Shown here piece after piece: positions 47,501 to 59,782 of a stretch of 64,000 nt of DNA. The stretch comes from Ianthella basta. Taxonomy: Eukaryota; Porifera; Demospongiae; Verongiida; Ianthellidae. Where the stretch lies: assembly GCA_964019415.1 (NCBI GenBank), contig OZ025869.1, forward strand, positions 1,831,142 to 1,895,141. The letters run 5' to 3'. How positions within the stretch are numbered: position 1 is the first letter of the stretch; every line of letters starts with the position of its first letter. The notes under the pieces were generated by a model. That model was not told where the DNA came from. It was given only the letters and a program-made list of their open reading frames with translations, and ran no database searches. Position numbers and translations under genes: made by a program.

Positions 47501-50393
47501 TGCAGAGCCTTCATGTTATGGGTAACGCCCCATTGTTTACATTGCGGTTCCCTGTGTAAACAATTGCTTCCTGTTACATAATCATGTATGTATACCCCAC
47601 ATAAGTTGCCATTGACGATTAAAAATGGCGGGGACCAACGAGCCTCGTACCGGAAACAGTGTAGACGCACCTATGAAGGAAACAGCGCCGCTTCTTACAG
47701 TAGCACTTATACGACGAAGGAGCATATTTCTGTCGTTTTGACCGAGGGGATAGTGAATTGATGACAGTTCCAAAAAGAAGGACACTTTTATAGTTGTGAA
47801 AAGTACTTCCGTTTAGCTGCTACGCGACGATATCTAGGCGAAGGTAAGCTGTACAGTAGCCATAATCCCCAAGGTCAGATTGTAGAACGCATAGTAGTGA
47901 CATGATTGATGTAAAAATTATAGCCAAATATAACTGTTTTCATAGGCGCATTTTGTGTTTTAGCCATTATAATAGCTCCGAAGATGATAGGTGCTGCAGA
48001 GCGTACCAGTCGCCAATACTATATTTGTTGCTGGCGCCGCACTGCCTGTTCACTCATCTTTCATGACATCCATGGCAAAAAGTTGGAAGAAGTGGCATGA
48101 ATGAAAAATACTGCTTTTAATAAGACATATAAATGATTGCGTAATATCGTGTGCCTGTCCTTAACACACCTGAGAAGGCTGAAACAACCTTGTGATCCAG
48201 CATCCGTGAAAGTAAGCATTGCAAATATAACGACAATCCGTAATCCGCAGTTCCTCTGAAAGAAGGACACCTCTCTAGTGAGGGCAGTGCTTACAGTACC
48301 AGCTACATTATAGAGATGTGTACAGCTACCTTTGAAATAAGGACACCTCTAATATAATGACACCTTCCTTATGGAATAGTGCCAATTGACCCAATACAAA
48401 GATGGGCACAAAATTATACTCTGATAAGAGACCACCTCTCTAATGCGGACAGTCTGCTCTAATGTTGCAGCGTGATGTACACAAAACTCCCTCTGAAATA
48501 AGGACACCTCTGTAAGACAGTGCCTACTGTCAGAGCTACATAGAGGTGTGTACAGAATTACCTCTGAAATAGGACCACCTCTCTAATGAGGCCAGTGCCT
48601 ACTGTTTCATCTACATGGAGATGAGCATAAAACTACTTCTGAAAGAAGACCACCTCTTTAATAAGGGCAGTGCCTATACTGTCCTCGTTACATTATAGAG
48701 ATGTGTACAAGTCTAGTTCTGAAGCAAGACCACCTTTCTAATCAGGACACCTGGGCCAGTCCCACATGTCCAGAATGAAGAGTGGTCACAAAACTATCTC
48801 TTAAGGTGGCGGGTGTGCCTAATTATCTCACTATTTATTCATGATGTCAATTGTATTCATAGCGCAGCAGAGGTGGTCGTCGACAAGGTTAACAATGTAT
48901 GCAGCCTAGAATTTGCCGTTCATGCCAGCGCCAAGACTACAACGTTCCAACTAAGCATTGAAACAATTCTTTCGCCAAGTGTGCCCAATTGGCGAAGAAG
49001 AAGTGAGGAAGACTCAGGGCCATTCTATCGCAAGCATTTCCGGTGATTGCGCAATATTCCTGTTGCGATTGCAATAATAAAGCTTCATTTATTACACTTT
49101 ATTCAATCATCTTTCAAGCTAGACTTCTGAATCTTTCTAGCACACATTATTTCCACGTAGTCCATGCATGTACATGAGGATTTGTGAATATTATTGGTGT
49201 AGTGGTCGTAATGGGCAAATTCTACACATATTTGTGAGACGAGAAAATGGTTTTTGCACTTTCTGGTCGAAATCGAAGAATCCCCCACGTACAATCATGT
49301 ACTCTATCAAGAAACATCTATATGCAACAGCGTGAGGTCGTAGATGCAAATTACAAGGAAACAGGCGTAATAAACATGGTTTAGGTGATCGTCACCAAAA
49401 CTGTCCTTATCAACTACCTCAACTAGCCAAAGAGGCAGCCTTCCTGCTACTTCTACTTCTGTAGAAAGTAAGAAGTAGCTAGTAGATACACTGGAAAAGT
49501 TATGTGGGTAACAAAGTCTCCATGTTTCTCAAAAAAAGGTGCACCCGCCCCTTTAAATAAGACCACCTCTCTAATAAAGGCAGAGGCTACTGTCCGAGCT
49601 ACATAGAGGTGTGTACAAAACTACCTCTGAAATATGACCACATCTCAAATGAGGACAGTGCCTACTGTCCCCGTTACATTGTAGAGATGTGTACAAGCCT
49701 AGTTTTGAAATAAGGACACCTTTCTAATCAGGACACTTGGGCCTGTCCCACACAATCCCACATGTCCAGAATGAAGAGTGATCACTGTACGGTGTTAAGT
49801 GTACTCACAACAAGATGTCCATCCTGCAAACACACCACCCCCACACACTGCTCCCCCAGCAGTGACCCAAATGGTGTGTGTGTCAGTGACTGCTAACATG
49901 ACCTGCTGTATACAATAAGTGAACTGTAAACTGTTGTTGTACTAAGCACAACACCCACCTCTCTCCATAGGACCAGGGTTTGCTTCCACATCACCACTTC
50001 GGAGGAGGAGGATCGCTATGACAACCAGTGCACTTAAACCGTAGCCTCCCAACACCTCCAGCAATGGGCCAATAGGATTCCTGAATAAGCCGTCTTTACA
50101 CTTGTTTCTTCCTAAGCAGCTCACAATCACTCCAACAGCAATCAAGCCATTATAGAATTCATTAGTTGTGATAGCTGGGTCATCAGAAGAGTCATTTTTT
50201 GCTTTCTTTCTCCCTTTCTTCTTCACCATGCATTTCTTCTCCCCACTGTGTGGTTGGCCGAGTGGACAAGGTGCCCCCTCCTGACTGGACGGTGACCTCT
50301 TTACTCCTCTCCTGATGATGAGAGTCTGCTGAATGCGGGCAGCCCACAGTCCTACAGCCACCCGCCACTGCTCATTGGAAATAGGCATGTCAC
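44514..50393 (-). CDS. 2A-motif/Death-domain protein, probable 5' part of the NLR gene
   Basis: Exons 50393-49967, 46068-45760, 45127-44849 and a terminal exon 44641-44514, all phase 1 and in frame. The first encodes a basic region, a hydrophobic segment (GLSALVVIAILLL) and immediately RSGDVEANPGP, a full 2A consensus (DxExNPGP). The predicted recoding point lies between Gly (49974-49972) and Pro (49971-49969). The next two exons are Death-fold domains: one with LAELDELIVRAITDGWEQVV ... RTWGSVLEALETSGHRQLAE, one with LIKWRDGNGETPTWTVLL. The terminal exon adds about 41 Pro-rich residues and a stop. The same donor after the second Death domain is also in phase with the CARD exon at 41738, which would give 2A-DD-DD-CARD-NACHT-LRR. 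In sea urchin NLRs, 2A motifs next to a hydrophobic segment act as signal sequences when recoding fails. The exon 5' of 50393 is not certain. Confidence 0.78.
45660..45757 (-). repeat. Intronic repeat next to a splice donor (copy 2)
   Basis: Matches 35380-35492 (CACCAAACAACAGACTGCTT, AATTAACCATCCAATGCAG) and abuts the donor of the first Death-domain exon at 45760. Confidence 0.7.
46190..46625. repeat. Tandem repeat of about 110 bp, block 1
   Basis: Units contain CACCTCTCTAATGAGGGCAG, TGCCTACTGTCCCAGCTACA and TAGAGATGTGTACAAAACTA. Block 1 includes a perfect palindrome at 46256-46293 (ACATCTCTATGTAGCTGGCT and its complement). Confidence 0.85.
46640..48240. other. Insertion between blocks of the 110-bp repeat
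   Basis: Holds a copy of the 42137-42850 repeat (46815-47230), then unique-looking DNA. A small plus-strand ORF starts in AAAATGGCGGGGACC at 47625 (37 codons), and AAG|GTAAGC near 47843 could be a donor, so an unlinked first exon or a promoter module is possible. I cannot support a gene. Confidence 0.35.
48250..48800. repeat. Tandem repeat of about 110 bp, block 2
   Basis: Same unit as 46190-46625 (ACCTCTCTAGTGAGGGCAGT, ACATTATAGAGATGTGTACA), about five copies. Confidence 0.85.
48801..49556. mobile_element. TTAA-flanked MITE-like element (about 750 bp)
   Basis: It splits the 110-bp repeat array. TTAA occurs at both borders (48801-48804; 49553-49556). Next to it the left end reads GGTGGCGGGTGTGCC and the right end, reverse-complemented, AGGGGCGGGTGCACC. 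TTAA target choice fits piggyBac or Kolobok families. An internal ORF of about 77 codons (48813-49046) has no recognised domain. Confidence 0.65.
49557..49800. repeat. Tandem repeat of about 110 bp, block 3
   Basis: Two further units continue the array directly after the TTAA element (ACCACCTCTCTAATAAAGGC, TACATAGAGGTGTGTACAAA). Confidence 0.8.
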
Positions 50394-50481
50394 CTGTGTA
50401 GAAACAAAGGAGAAAGACAATGAACAGTTGAGAGTGAACATTTGCTAACCCAAGTGTTCCATTACATATCCACAGACAGTC

Positions 50482-50856
50482 TCAATGACAAACAGGTGGG
50501 CCAAGTGTGTGTTCACATCCATCACTCCAACTGTGTGCTATGCCTTCACTGGCACAGTCTACAGTGAACCACCCCCTACACACAAGGCACAGGCAGTGAG
50601 AGGGGGCACAAAGTGGGGCTCTGCTGGTTGTGAAATAGGAGAGACTAGAACAATCTGAAAACTTCATACAGTTCACTACTGAGGTACCAATGGGAAGCAG
50701 GAATAGACACAGGAAGAACACACACATCACTGTTAGAACAAGGAATACGACATGTCCTGGAACATTTCCTGGTCTGGCAGGACCAAAGATGGTTGGTCGA
50801 TAGGTTGGGCGTAAACCACAAGTAGGAGCTCTGTAGCGATTGTGGGAGTGCCTCAT
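50482..50856 (-). CDS. Membrane-anchored ORF, possible first exon of the NLR gene
   Basis: An ATG-started ORF of 124 codons: a short basic N-terminus (MRHSHNRYRAPTCGLRP), one strong hydrophobic segment (HVVFLVLTVMCVFFLCLFLL), then a Cys-rich tail. A donor-like ATTG|GTACCT just after the hydrophobic segment leaves phase 1, as the exon at 50393 needs, so it may supply the start and an extra membrane segment. As a separate 124-aa protein it would be unrecognised. Confidence 0.4.
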   Translation of the reverse strand: MRHSHNRYRAPTCGLRPTYRPTIFGPARPGNVPGHVVFLVLTVMCVFFLCLFLLPIGTSVVNCMKFSDCSSLSYFTTSRAPLCAPSHCLCLVCRGWFTVDCASEGIAHSWSDGCEHTLGPPVCH

Positions 50857-52297
50857 GTTCTACCATGGGACAGAATGAGGGAACTGGTTGAGCAGTGCTT
50901 GGATGTTTGTACAACTAGAGGATAAATGGTCAGTAGGAATGATCCACCAGTAAAGTATGCAGTACAGAAATGAGATGAGCAGCACTTTCAGATGAAGGAT
51001 GAGGTGTATAGGGACACAAACACACTACACAACATTACACATGAACAGGCTCCATCCTCTCAAGTTTGATGGGGAATCAGTTTAGCTAGCCAGGTTGGTG
51101 TGCCAACTAATGCGGCTAACAACACTGAACATTCACTGAGAGCTGATAGTTAAGAGCTACATAGAGGGCGTGTGATTGGCGGAAAAGCTCATTCTAGCAC
51201 ACTAAAGTACACCAACTGTCACTAGATTTACGTAGGACACAAATAAGTCGAAACTCACCAAGCTCTTTGTTCAAAGTGTGCGTTGATCGAAGGAGTACGA
51301 TCTAGACAGGATATCGATTGCCCTCTTACTAGGTAGCCATTTTACTGAGTGGGATGCGGCTTGGGAAATCCCCTAGTTACACTCCCTTCCGTGACGCCAT
51401 GTTTAGAACACGTGCACTAGTAGAGGAAGTATCTGTTCCGTCGGTCACTTTAGAGAGGTCACGTTAAGAGTGGACTTCGGAGGAGCATGAGTACGTGTCA
51501 GTTTGAGGACACACACCGTCCGTCACAACAGAGAATAGTACGGGACTGCGTCACATCTCAACTAGTGATCAACTGATGAGGTGAGGGCACTGGGGGAGCT
51601 GGGCAGAAGGGAACTGTGTGATCGTGATGGAGTCTTGTTTGAGTTGACTCCTTTGTCAGTGGGCGTTGGCTGACTTAGTTCAGTGAAGGTGCAGACTGCT
51701 GAGACGCAGTTCTGTTCACACCACATCCTCGTCTCCGTGCCTCCTTCCTCCCTGTCCTGTCCCATCCTCGTAGCTACTGCTGTCCACTCGACAGTTGTTG
51801 AGTCCACAACTGAGCCACTGACTGAGAAGGACTGTGTGTGTGGTGGTGTGTGTGTGCAGTGAGAGTCCTTCAAACAACCTAGTAGCTGTTAGCACCACCC
51901 ACTGTTCTTGTCAGTGGTTAGTGGTCTTGAATAGCTAATTGGGTTAGGTCATTGATTGCTCCAATGTTGTCTCTCTGAGTGTAAGGGGGGATGGGTTAGG
52001 TCATTAGGTCATGTCTCCATGTTTGCGTGTACGTGTTATTGCATCTACACTGGATGTAAACTCCGTCCCTTTTGTTCCCCTGTTGTTATTCCATCCCCAC
52101 TGTTCTGTTTGACTTGATGGTCTGTTGTTTGTACCAACACCCTCCCCTTGTGCAGTGAACATGGACACAGACTGTCCCATGTGATGTCATGCTATTGACC
52201 AGTGACCACATGACCTTATCCATCACTTGCTGTCAATGTAGACAGCCCTTCTCATTTCACACATGTACAGCCTCTCCCTCTCCTTCCCTCCTTGCAG
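50857..52297. promoter_or_regulatory. Probable divergent promoter region between the NLR locus and a plus-strand gene
   Basis: No long gene is seen. GTAGCCATTTTACTGAG at about 51340-51356 gives AAAATGGC on the minus strand, and a CACGTGC E-box lies at about 51410, in GC-richer sequence. Minus-strand transcription toward 50 kb and plus-strand transcription toward 52.3 kb could both start here. A 103-codon minus-strand ORF at 51562-51873 is low-complexity Ser/Thr-rich and not supported as a gene. Confidence 0.35.
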
Positions 52298-55200
52298 TGC
52301 TGTAATGACAATACAGACCTCCTTAAAGACTCGTTCACAGTCAAGAGCTCATCCATGACACGTGAAGCTCCACCTCTGAAAACACTCGGAGGAAGCCACC
52401 TCAGTGAGAATACTGGGAAACCTCTCTACTGTTGTAATGGTGCATACAACTCTGTTGATATTTCATGTTCATTGTTGCCGCTCCCATTCTCTACTGCCAC
52501 TCCCATCTCCCACTACCCCTCCTATCCCCTACTGCCCCTCCCATCCCCTACTGTCCCTCCCATCCCCCACTGCCCCTCCCACCCCCTACTGCCCCTCCCA
52601 TCCCTCACTGCCCCTCCCATCCCGTACTGTCCATCCCATCCCCCACTGCCCCTCCCATCCCCTACTGCCCCTCCCATCCCTACTGCCCCTCCCATCCCTC
52701 ACTGTCCCTTCCATCCCCTACTGTCCCTCCCATCCCCTACTGCCCCTCCCATCCCCTACTGCCCCTCCCATCCCATACTGCCCTTCCCCTCCCCTATTGC
52801 TCCTCCCATCCCCACTGCCCCTCCCATCCCCTACTGTCCCTCTCATCCCCTACTGTCCCTCTCATCCCCTACTGCCCCTCCCATCCACTACGCCCTTCCC
52901 ATCCACTACTACCCCTCCCATCGCTTACTGCCCCTCCTATCCTCTACTGCCCCTCCCATCCCCTACTGCCCCTCCCATCCCCTACTACCCCTCCCATCCC
53001 CCACTGCCTCTCCCACCCCCTACTGCCCCACCCATCCCTCACTGCCCCTCCCATCCCGTACTGTCCATCCCATCCCCCACTGCCCCTCCCATCCCCTACT
53101 GCCCCTCCCATCCCTACTGCCCCTCCCATCCCTCACTGTCCCTTCCATCCTCTACTGTCCCTCCCATCCCCTACTGCCCCTCCCATCCCCTACTGCCCCT
53201 CCCATCCCATACTGCCCTTCCCCTCCCCTATTGCCCCTCCCATCCCCACTGCCCCTCCCATCCCCTACTGTCCCTCTCATCCCCTACTGTCCCTCTCATC
53301 CCCTACTGCCCCTCCCATCCACTACGCCCCTCCCATCCACTACTACCCCTCCCATCGCTTACTGCCCCTCCTATCCTCTACTGCCCCTCCCATCCCCTAC
53401 TGCCCCTCCCATCCCCTACTGTCCCTCCCATCCCCCACTGCCCCTCCCACCCCCTACTGCCCCTCCCATCCCTCACTGCCCCTCCCATCCCGTACTGTCC
53501 ATCCCATCCCCCACTGCCCCTCCCATCCCCTACTGCCCCTCCCATCCCTACTGCCCCTCCCATCCCTCACTGTCCCTTCCATCCCCTACTGTCCCTCCCA
53601 TCCCCTACTGCCCCTCCCATCCCCTACTGCCCCTCCCATCCCATACTGCCCTTCCCCTCCCCTATTGCCCCTCCCATCCCCACTGCCCCTCCCATCCCCT
53701 ACTGTCCCTCTCATCCCCTACTGTCCCTCTCATCCCCTACTGCCCCTCCCATCCACTACGCCCCTCCCATCCACTACTACCCCTCCCATCGCTTACTGCC
53801 CCTCCTATCCTCTACTGCCCCTCCCATCCCCTACTGCCCCTCCCATCCCCTACTACCCCTCCCATCCCCTACTGTCCCTCCCATCCCCTACTGCCCCTCC
53901 CATCCCATACTACCCCTCCCATTCCCTACTGCCCCTCCCATCCCATACTACCCCTCCCATCCCCTACTGTCCCTCCCATCCCCTACTGCCCCTCCCATCT
54001 TCCACTGCCCCTCCCATCCCCTACTACCCCTCTCATCCCATACTACCCCTCCCATCCCCTACTGTCCCTCCCCCCTACTGCCCCTCCCATCTTCCACTGC
54101 CCCTCCCATCCACCACTGCCCCTCTCATCCCCTACTGCCCCTCCCATCGCTTACTGCCCCTCCCATCCCCTACTGCCCCTCCCATCCCCTACTACCCCTC
54201 CCATCGCTTACTGCCCCTCCCATCCCCTACTGCCCCTCCCATCCCTACTGCCCCTCCCATCCCCTACTGCCCCTCCCATCCCATACTACCCCTCCCATCC
54301 CATACTACCCCTCCCATCTCCTACTGCCCCTCCCATCCCATACTACCCCTCCCATCCCCTACTGTCCCTCCCATCCCCTACTGCCCCTCCCATCTTCCAC
54401 TGCCCCTCCCATCTTCCACTGCCCCTCCCATCCCCTACTGCCCCTCTCATCCCATACTACCCCTCCCATCGCTTACTGCCCCTCCCATCTCCTACTGCCC
54501 CTCCCATCCCATACTACCCCTCCCATCCCCTACTGTCCCTCCCATCCCCTACTGCCCCTCTCATCCCCACTGCCCCTCCAATCCCCTACTGTCTTTCTCA
54601 TCCCCTACTGCCACTCCCATCCCCTACTGCCCCACCCATCCCTCACTGCCCCTCTCATTCCCGCTACCGCTCCCATCCCCTACTGTCCCTCCCATCCCAT
54701 ACTACCCCTCCCATCCCATACTACCCCTCCCATCCCCCACTGCCCCTCCCATCCCCTACTGCCCCTTCCATTCCCTACTGCCCCTCCCATCCCCCACTGC
54801 CCCTCCCATCTCCTACTGCCCCTCCCATCCCCTACTGCCCCTCCCATCTTCCACTGCCCCTCCCATCCCCTACTGCCCCTCTCATCCCCTACTGCCCCTC
54901 CCATCTTCCACTGCCCCTCCCATCCACCACTGCCCCTCTCATCCCCTACTGCCCCTCCCATCCCCTACTGCCCCTCCCATCCCCTACTGCCCCTTCCATT
55001 CCCTACTACCCCTCCCATCCCTCACTGCCCCTCCCATCTCCTACTGCCCCTCCCATCCCCTACTGCCCCTCCCATCTTCCACTGCCCCTCCCATCCCCTA
55101 CTGCCCCTCTCATCCCATACTACCCCTCCCATCTTCCACTGCCCCTCCCATCCCCTACTGTCCCTCCCATCCCCTACTGCCCCTCCCATCCACCACTGCC

Positions 55201-58200
55201 CCTCTCATCCCCTACTGCCCCTCCCATCGCTTACTGCCCCTCCCATCTCCTACTGCCCCTCCCATCCCCTACTGCCCCTCCCATCTTCCACTGCCCCTCC
55301 CATCCCCTACTGCCCCTCTCATCCCCTACTGCCCCTCCCATCGCTTACTGCCCCTCCCATCCCCTACTGCCCCTCCCATCCCCTACTACCCCTCCCATCC
55401 CCTACTGTCCCTCCCATCCCCTACTGCCCCTCCCATCCCCTACTGCCCCTCCCATCCCCTACTGCCCCTCCCATCCCATGCTACCCCTCCCATCCCATAC
55501 TACCCCTCCCATCTCCTACTGTCCCTCCCATCCCCTACTGCCCCTCCCATCCCATACTACCCCTCCCATCCCATACTACCCCTCCCATCTCCTACTGCCC
55601 CTCCCATCCCCTACTGCCCCTCCCATCCTCTACTGTTCCTCCCATCCCCTACTGCCCCTCCCATCCCATACTACCCCTCCCATCCCATACTACCCCTCCC
55701 ATCTCCTACAGCCCCTCCCATCCCCTACTGCCCCTTCCATTCCCTACTGCCCCTCCCATCCCATACTACCCCTCCCATCCCTCACTGCCCCTCCCATCTC
55801 CTACTGCCCCTCCCATCCCCTACTGCCCCTCCCATCTTCCACTGCCCCTCCCATCCCCTACTGCCCCTCTCATCCCATACTGTCCCTCCCATCCTCACTG
55901 CCCCTCCAATCCCCTACTGTCTTTCTCATACCCTACTGCCACTCCCATCCCCTACTGCCCCACCCATCCCTCACTGCCCCTCCCATCCCCGCTACCCCTC
56001 CCATCCCCTACTGTCCCTCCCATCCCCTACTGCCCCTCCCATCCCATACTACCCCTCCCATCCCCCACTGCCCCTCCCATCCCCTACTGCCCCTTCCATT
56101 CCCTACTGCCCCTCCCATCCCATACTACCCCTCCCATCCCCCACTGCCCCTCCCATCTCCTACTGCCCCTCCCATCCCCTACTGCCCCTCTCATCTTCCA
56201 CTGCCCCTCCCATCCCCAACTGCCCCTCTCATCCCCTACTGTCCCTCCCATCCCCTACTGCCCCTCCCATCTTCCACTGCCCCTCCCATCCACCACTACC
56301 CCTCCCATCCCCTACTGTCCCTCCCATCCCCCACTGCCCCTCCCATCCCCTACTGCCCCTTCCATTCCCTACTGCCCATCCCATCCCATACTACCCCTCC
56401 CATCCACCACTGCCCCTCCCATCCCCTACTGCCCCTTCCATTCCCTACTGCCCCTCCCATCCCATACTACCCCTCCCATCCCCCACTGCCCCTCCCATCC
56501 CCTACTGCCCCTTCCATTCCCTGCTGCCCCTCCCATCCCATACTATCCCTCCCATCCACCACTACCCCTCCCATCCCCTACTGCCCCTCCCATCCCCTAC
56601 TGCCCCTCTCATCTTCCACTGCCCCTCCCATCCCCCACTGCCCCTCTCATCCCCTACTGTCCCTCCCATCCCCCACTGCCCCTCCCATCTTCCACTGCCC
56701 CTCCCATCCACCACTGCCCCTCTCATCCCCTACTGCCCCTCCCATCGCTTACTACCCCTCCCATCCCCTACTGCCCCTCCCATCCCATACTACCCCTCCC
56801 ATCCCCCACTGCCCCTCCCATCCCCTACTGCCCCTTCCATTCCCTACTGCCCCTCCCATCCCATACTACCCCTCCCATCCCCCACTGCCCCTCCCATCTC
56901 CTACTGCCCCTCCCATCCCCTACTGCCCCTCTCATCTTCCACTGCCCCTCCCATCCCCAACTGCCCCTCTCATCCCCTACTATCCCTCCCATCCCCTACT
57001 GCCCCTCCCATCTTCCACTGCCCCTCCCATCCACCACTACCCCTCCCATCCCCTACTGTCCCTCCCATCCCCCACTGCCCCTCCCATCCCCTACTGCCCC
57101 TTCCATTCCCTACTGCCCATCCCATCCCATACTACCCCTCCCATCCACCACTGCCCCTCCCATCCCCTACTGCCCCTTCCATTCCCTACTGCCCCTCCCA
57201 TCCCATACTACCCCTCCCATCCCCCACTGCCCCTCCCATCCCCTACTGCCCCTTCCATTCCCTGCTGCCCCTCCCATCCCATACTACCCCTCCCATCCAC
57301 CACTACCCCTCCCATCCCCTACTGCCCCTCCCATCCCCTACTGCCCCTCTCATCTTCCACTGCCCCTCCCATCCCCTACTGCCCCTCTCATCCCCTACTG
57401 TCCCTCCCATCCCCCACTGCCCCTCCCATCTTCCACTGCCCCTCCCATCCACCACTGCCCCTCTCATCCCCTACTGCCCCTCCCATCGCTTACTACCCCT
57501 CCCATCCCCTACTGCCCCTCCCATCCCCTACTACCCCTCCCATCGCTTACTGCCCCTCCCATCCCCCACTGCCCCTCCCATCCCCTACTGCCCCTCCCAT
57601 CCCCTACTGCCCCTCCCATCCCCTACTGCCCCTCCCATCCCATACTACCCCTCCCATCCCCTACTGCCCCTCTCATCCCCTACTACCCCTCCCATCGCTT
57701 ACTGCCCCTCCCATCCCCCACTGCCCCTCCCATCCCCTACTGCCCCTCCCATCCCATACTACCCCTCCCATCCCCTACTGTCCCTCCCATCTCCTACTGC
57801 CCCTCCCATCTCCTACTGTCCCTCCCATCCTCACTGCCCCTCCAATCCCCTACTGTCTTTCTCATCCCCTACTGCCACTCCCATCCCCTACTGCCCCACC
57901 CATCCCTCACTGCCCCTCCCATCCCCGCTACCCCTCCCATCCCCTACTGTCCCTCCCATCCCATACTACCCCTCCCATCCCCCACTGCCCCTCCCATCCC
58001 CTACTGCCCCTTCCATTCCCTACTGCCCCTCCCATCCCATACTACCCCTCCCATCCCCCACTGCCCCTCCCATCTCCTACTGCCCCTCCCATCCCCTACT
58101 GTCCCTCCCATCTCTCACTGCCCCTCCCATCCCCTACTGCCCCTCTCATCCCATACTACCCCTCCCATCCCCTACTGTCCCTCCCATCCCCTACTGCCCC

Positions 58201-59537
58201 TCCCATCCACCACTGCCCCTCTCATCCCATACTACCCCTCCCATCCTCACTGCCCCTCCCATCCTCACTGCCCCTCCAATCCCCTACTGTCTTTCCCATC
58301 CCCTACTGCCACTCCCATCCTCTACTGCCCCACCCATCCCTCACTGCCCCTCCCATCCCCGCTGCCCCTCCCATCCCCTACTGTCCCTCCCATCCCATAC
58401 TACCCCTCCCATCCCATACTACCCCTCCCATCCCCTACTACCCCTCCCATCCACTACTGCTCCTCCCATCTCCCACTGCCCCTCCCATCTCCCACTGCCC
58501 CTCCCATCCCCTACTGCCCCTCCCATCTCCCACTGCCCCTGCCATCCCCTACAGCCCCTCCCATCCACTACTGCCCCTCCCATTCCCTACTGCCCCTTCC
58601 ATCCCCCACTGCTCCTCCCATCCCCTACTGCCCCTCCCATCCCCTACTGCCCCTCCCATCCCATACTACCCCTCCCATCCCATACTACCCCTCCCATCCC
58701 TCTCTGCCCCTCCCATCCACTACTGCTCCTCCCATCTCCCACTGCCCCTCCCATCCCCTACTGCCCCTCCCATCTCCCACTGCTCCTGCCATCCCCTACA
58801 GCCCCTCCCATCCACTACTGCCCCTCCCATTCCCTACTGCCCCTCCCATCCCCCACTGCCCCTCCCATCCCCTACTGCCCCTCCCATCTCTCACTGCTTC
58901 TCCCATCCCCCACAGTCCATCCCATCCCCCGCTGCCCCTCCCATCCCCTACTGCCCCTCCCATCCCATACTACCCCTTCCATCCCCTACTGCCCCTCCCA
59001 TCTCCTACTGCCCCTCCCATCCCTCACTGCCCCTCCCATCCCCGCTGCCCCTCCCATCCCCTACTGCCCCTCCCATCTCCCACTGCCCCTGCCATCCCCT
59101 ACAGCCCCTCCCTTCCACTACTGCCCCTCCCATTCCCTACTGCCCCTCCCATCCCCCACTGCCCCTCCCATCCCCTACTGCCCCTCCCATCTCTCACTGC
59201 TTCTCCCATCCTCCACAGTCCATCCCATCCCCCGCTGCCCCTCCCATCCCCTACTGCCCCTCCCATCCCATACTACCCCTTCCATCCCCTACTGCCCCTC
59301 CCATCTCCTACTGCCCCTCCCATCTCCTACTGCCCCTCCCATTCCTCACTGCCCCTCCCTGTCTGTGTGTGTGTGCTTGCATGTGTGTCTATGTCCACCC
59401 TGTTCACTGATCCCCTCTTCCCTCTCTCCTTACTCAGTTCTCTCTACACCAAAATGGCCTCCCTTCCCTCCTACTCACTTACTGACCCATTTGGTGTGTG
59501 GTACCACCCACACATTGTGAGACAGATCCAAGGTGTG

Positions 59538-59579
<42 letters not shown>

Positions 59580-59782
59580 TTATCTCCCACTGTATGTGGT
59601 GAGTTGATTGCTGTGTTGGTTTCTTCTTCAGAGCTGCTGTTGAGTTCCTCCACGAGGAGCTCGAAGGACACATCCACTCCACTAGTGATGATGAACACGC
59701 CAAGACACATGACACATTAGCAGTACACTCTTTCATTGTCCCATTCCCCAAGTCTACTGAACCAGACATAGTATTAATTTAA
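52298..59782 (+). CDS. Plus-strand gene spanning the satellite (3' exons only)
   Basis: Three exon-like pieces are visible. The first starts at 52298 after a strong pyrimidine tract and TTGCAG (CCNDNTDLLKDSFTVKSSSM..., one frame open). The second is 59438-59532 (MASLPSYSLTDPFGVWYHPH), with donor AAG|GTGTGT running into a GT repeat. The last starts after TTCTTCTTCAG at 59632, or AGAG at 59634, and encodes AAVEFLHEELEGHIHSTSDD ... VHSFIVPFPKSTEPDIVLI and a stop at 59782 in the second case. The alternative acceptor frame stops at 59720. I do not recognise the family. The 6.9-kb satellite would lie in the intron between the first and second pieces. The link of the first piece is uncertain because no donor fits well. 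Confidence 0.4.
52490..59360 (+). repeat. 19-bp C-rich satellite array, about 360 copies
   Basis: Unit CTACTGCCCCTCCCATCCC (19 bp) with A/T, C/T variants, over about 6.87 kb. Because 19 is not a multiple of 3 and the unit makes no plus-strand stop, all three forward frames are open for more than 2300 codons. These are not genes. Higher-order periodicity is visible: a marker CCATCCACTACGCCC recurs about every 434 bp at 52.88, 53.32 and 53.75 kb, a longer period of about 740 bp covers 56.0-57.4 kb, and another repeat covers 58.5-59.3 kb. The minus strand reads GGGATGGGAGGGGCAGTAG, with several G-runs per unit. Confidence 0.97.
59533..59580 (+). repeat. (GT)n microsatellite at a splice donor
   Basis: GTGTGT repeats begin directly at the exon border of the plus-strand gene. 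Confidence 0.85.

Noticed and set aside
51562..51898. 103-codon minus-strand Ser/Thr-rich ORF
   Set aside because: Low complexity, no conserved motif, and it lies in the presumed divergent promoter region.
52292..59720. Three giant plus-strand ORFs of 2351-2438 codons (Pro/Ser/Cys/His-rich)
   Set aside because: They cover the same 19-bp C-rich array in all three frames with cyclic translation. Open length follows from the unit lacking stop codons, not from coding selection.
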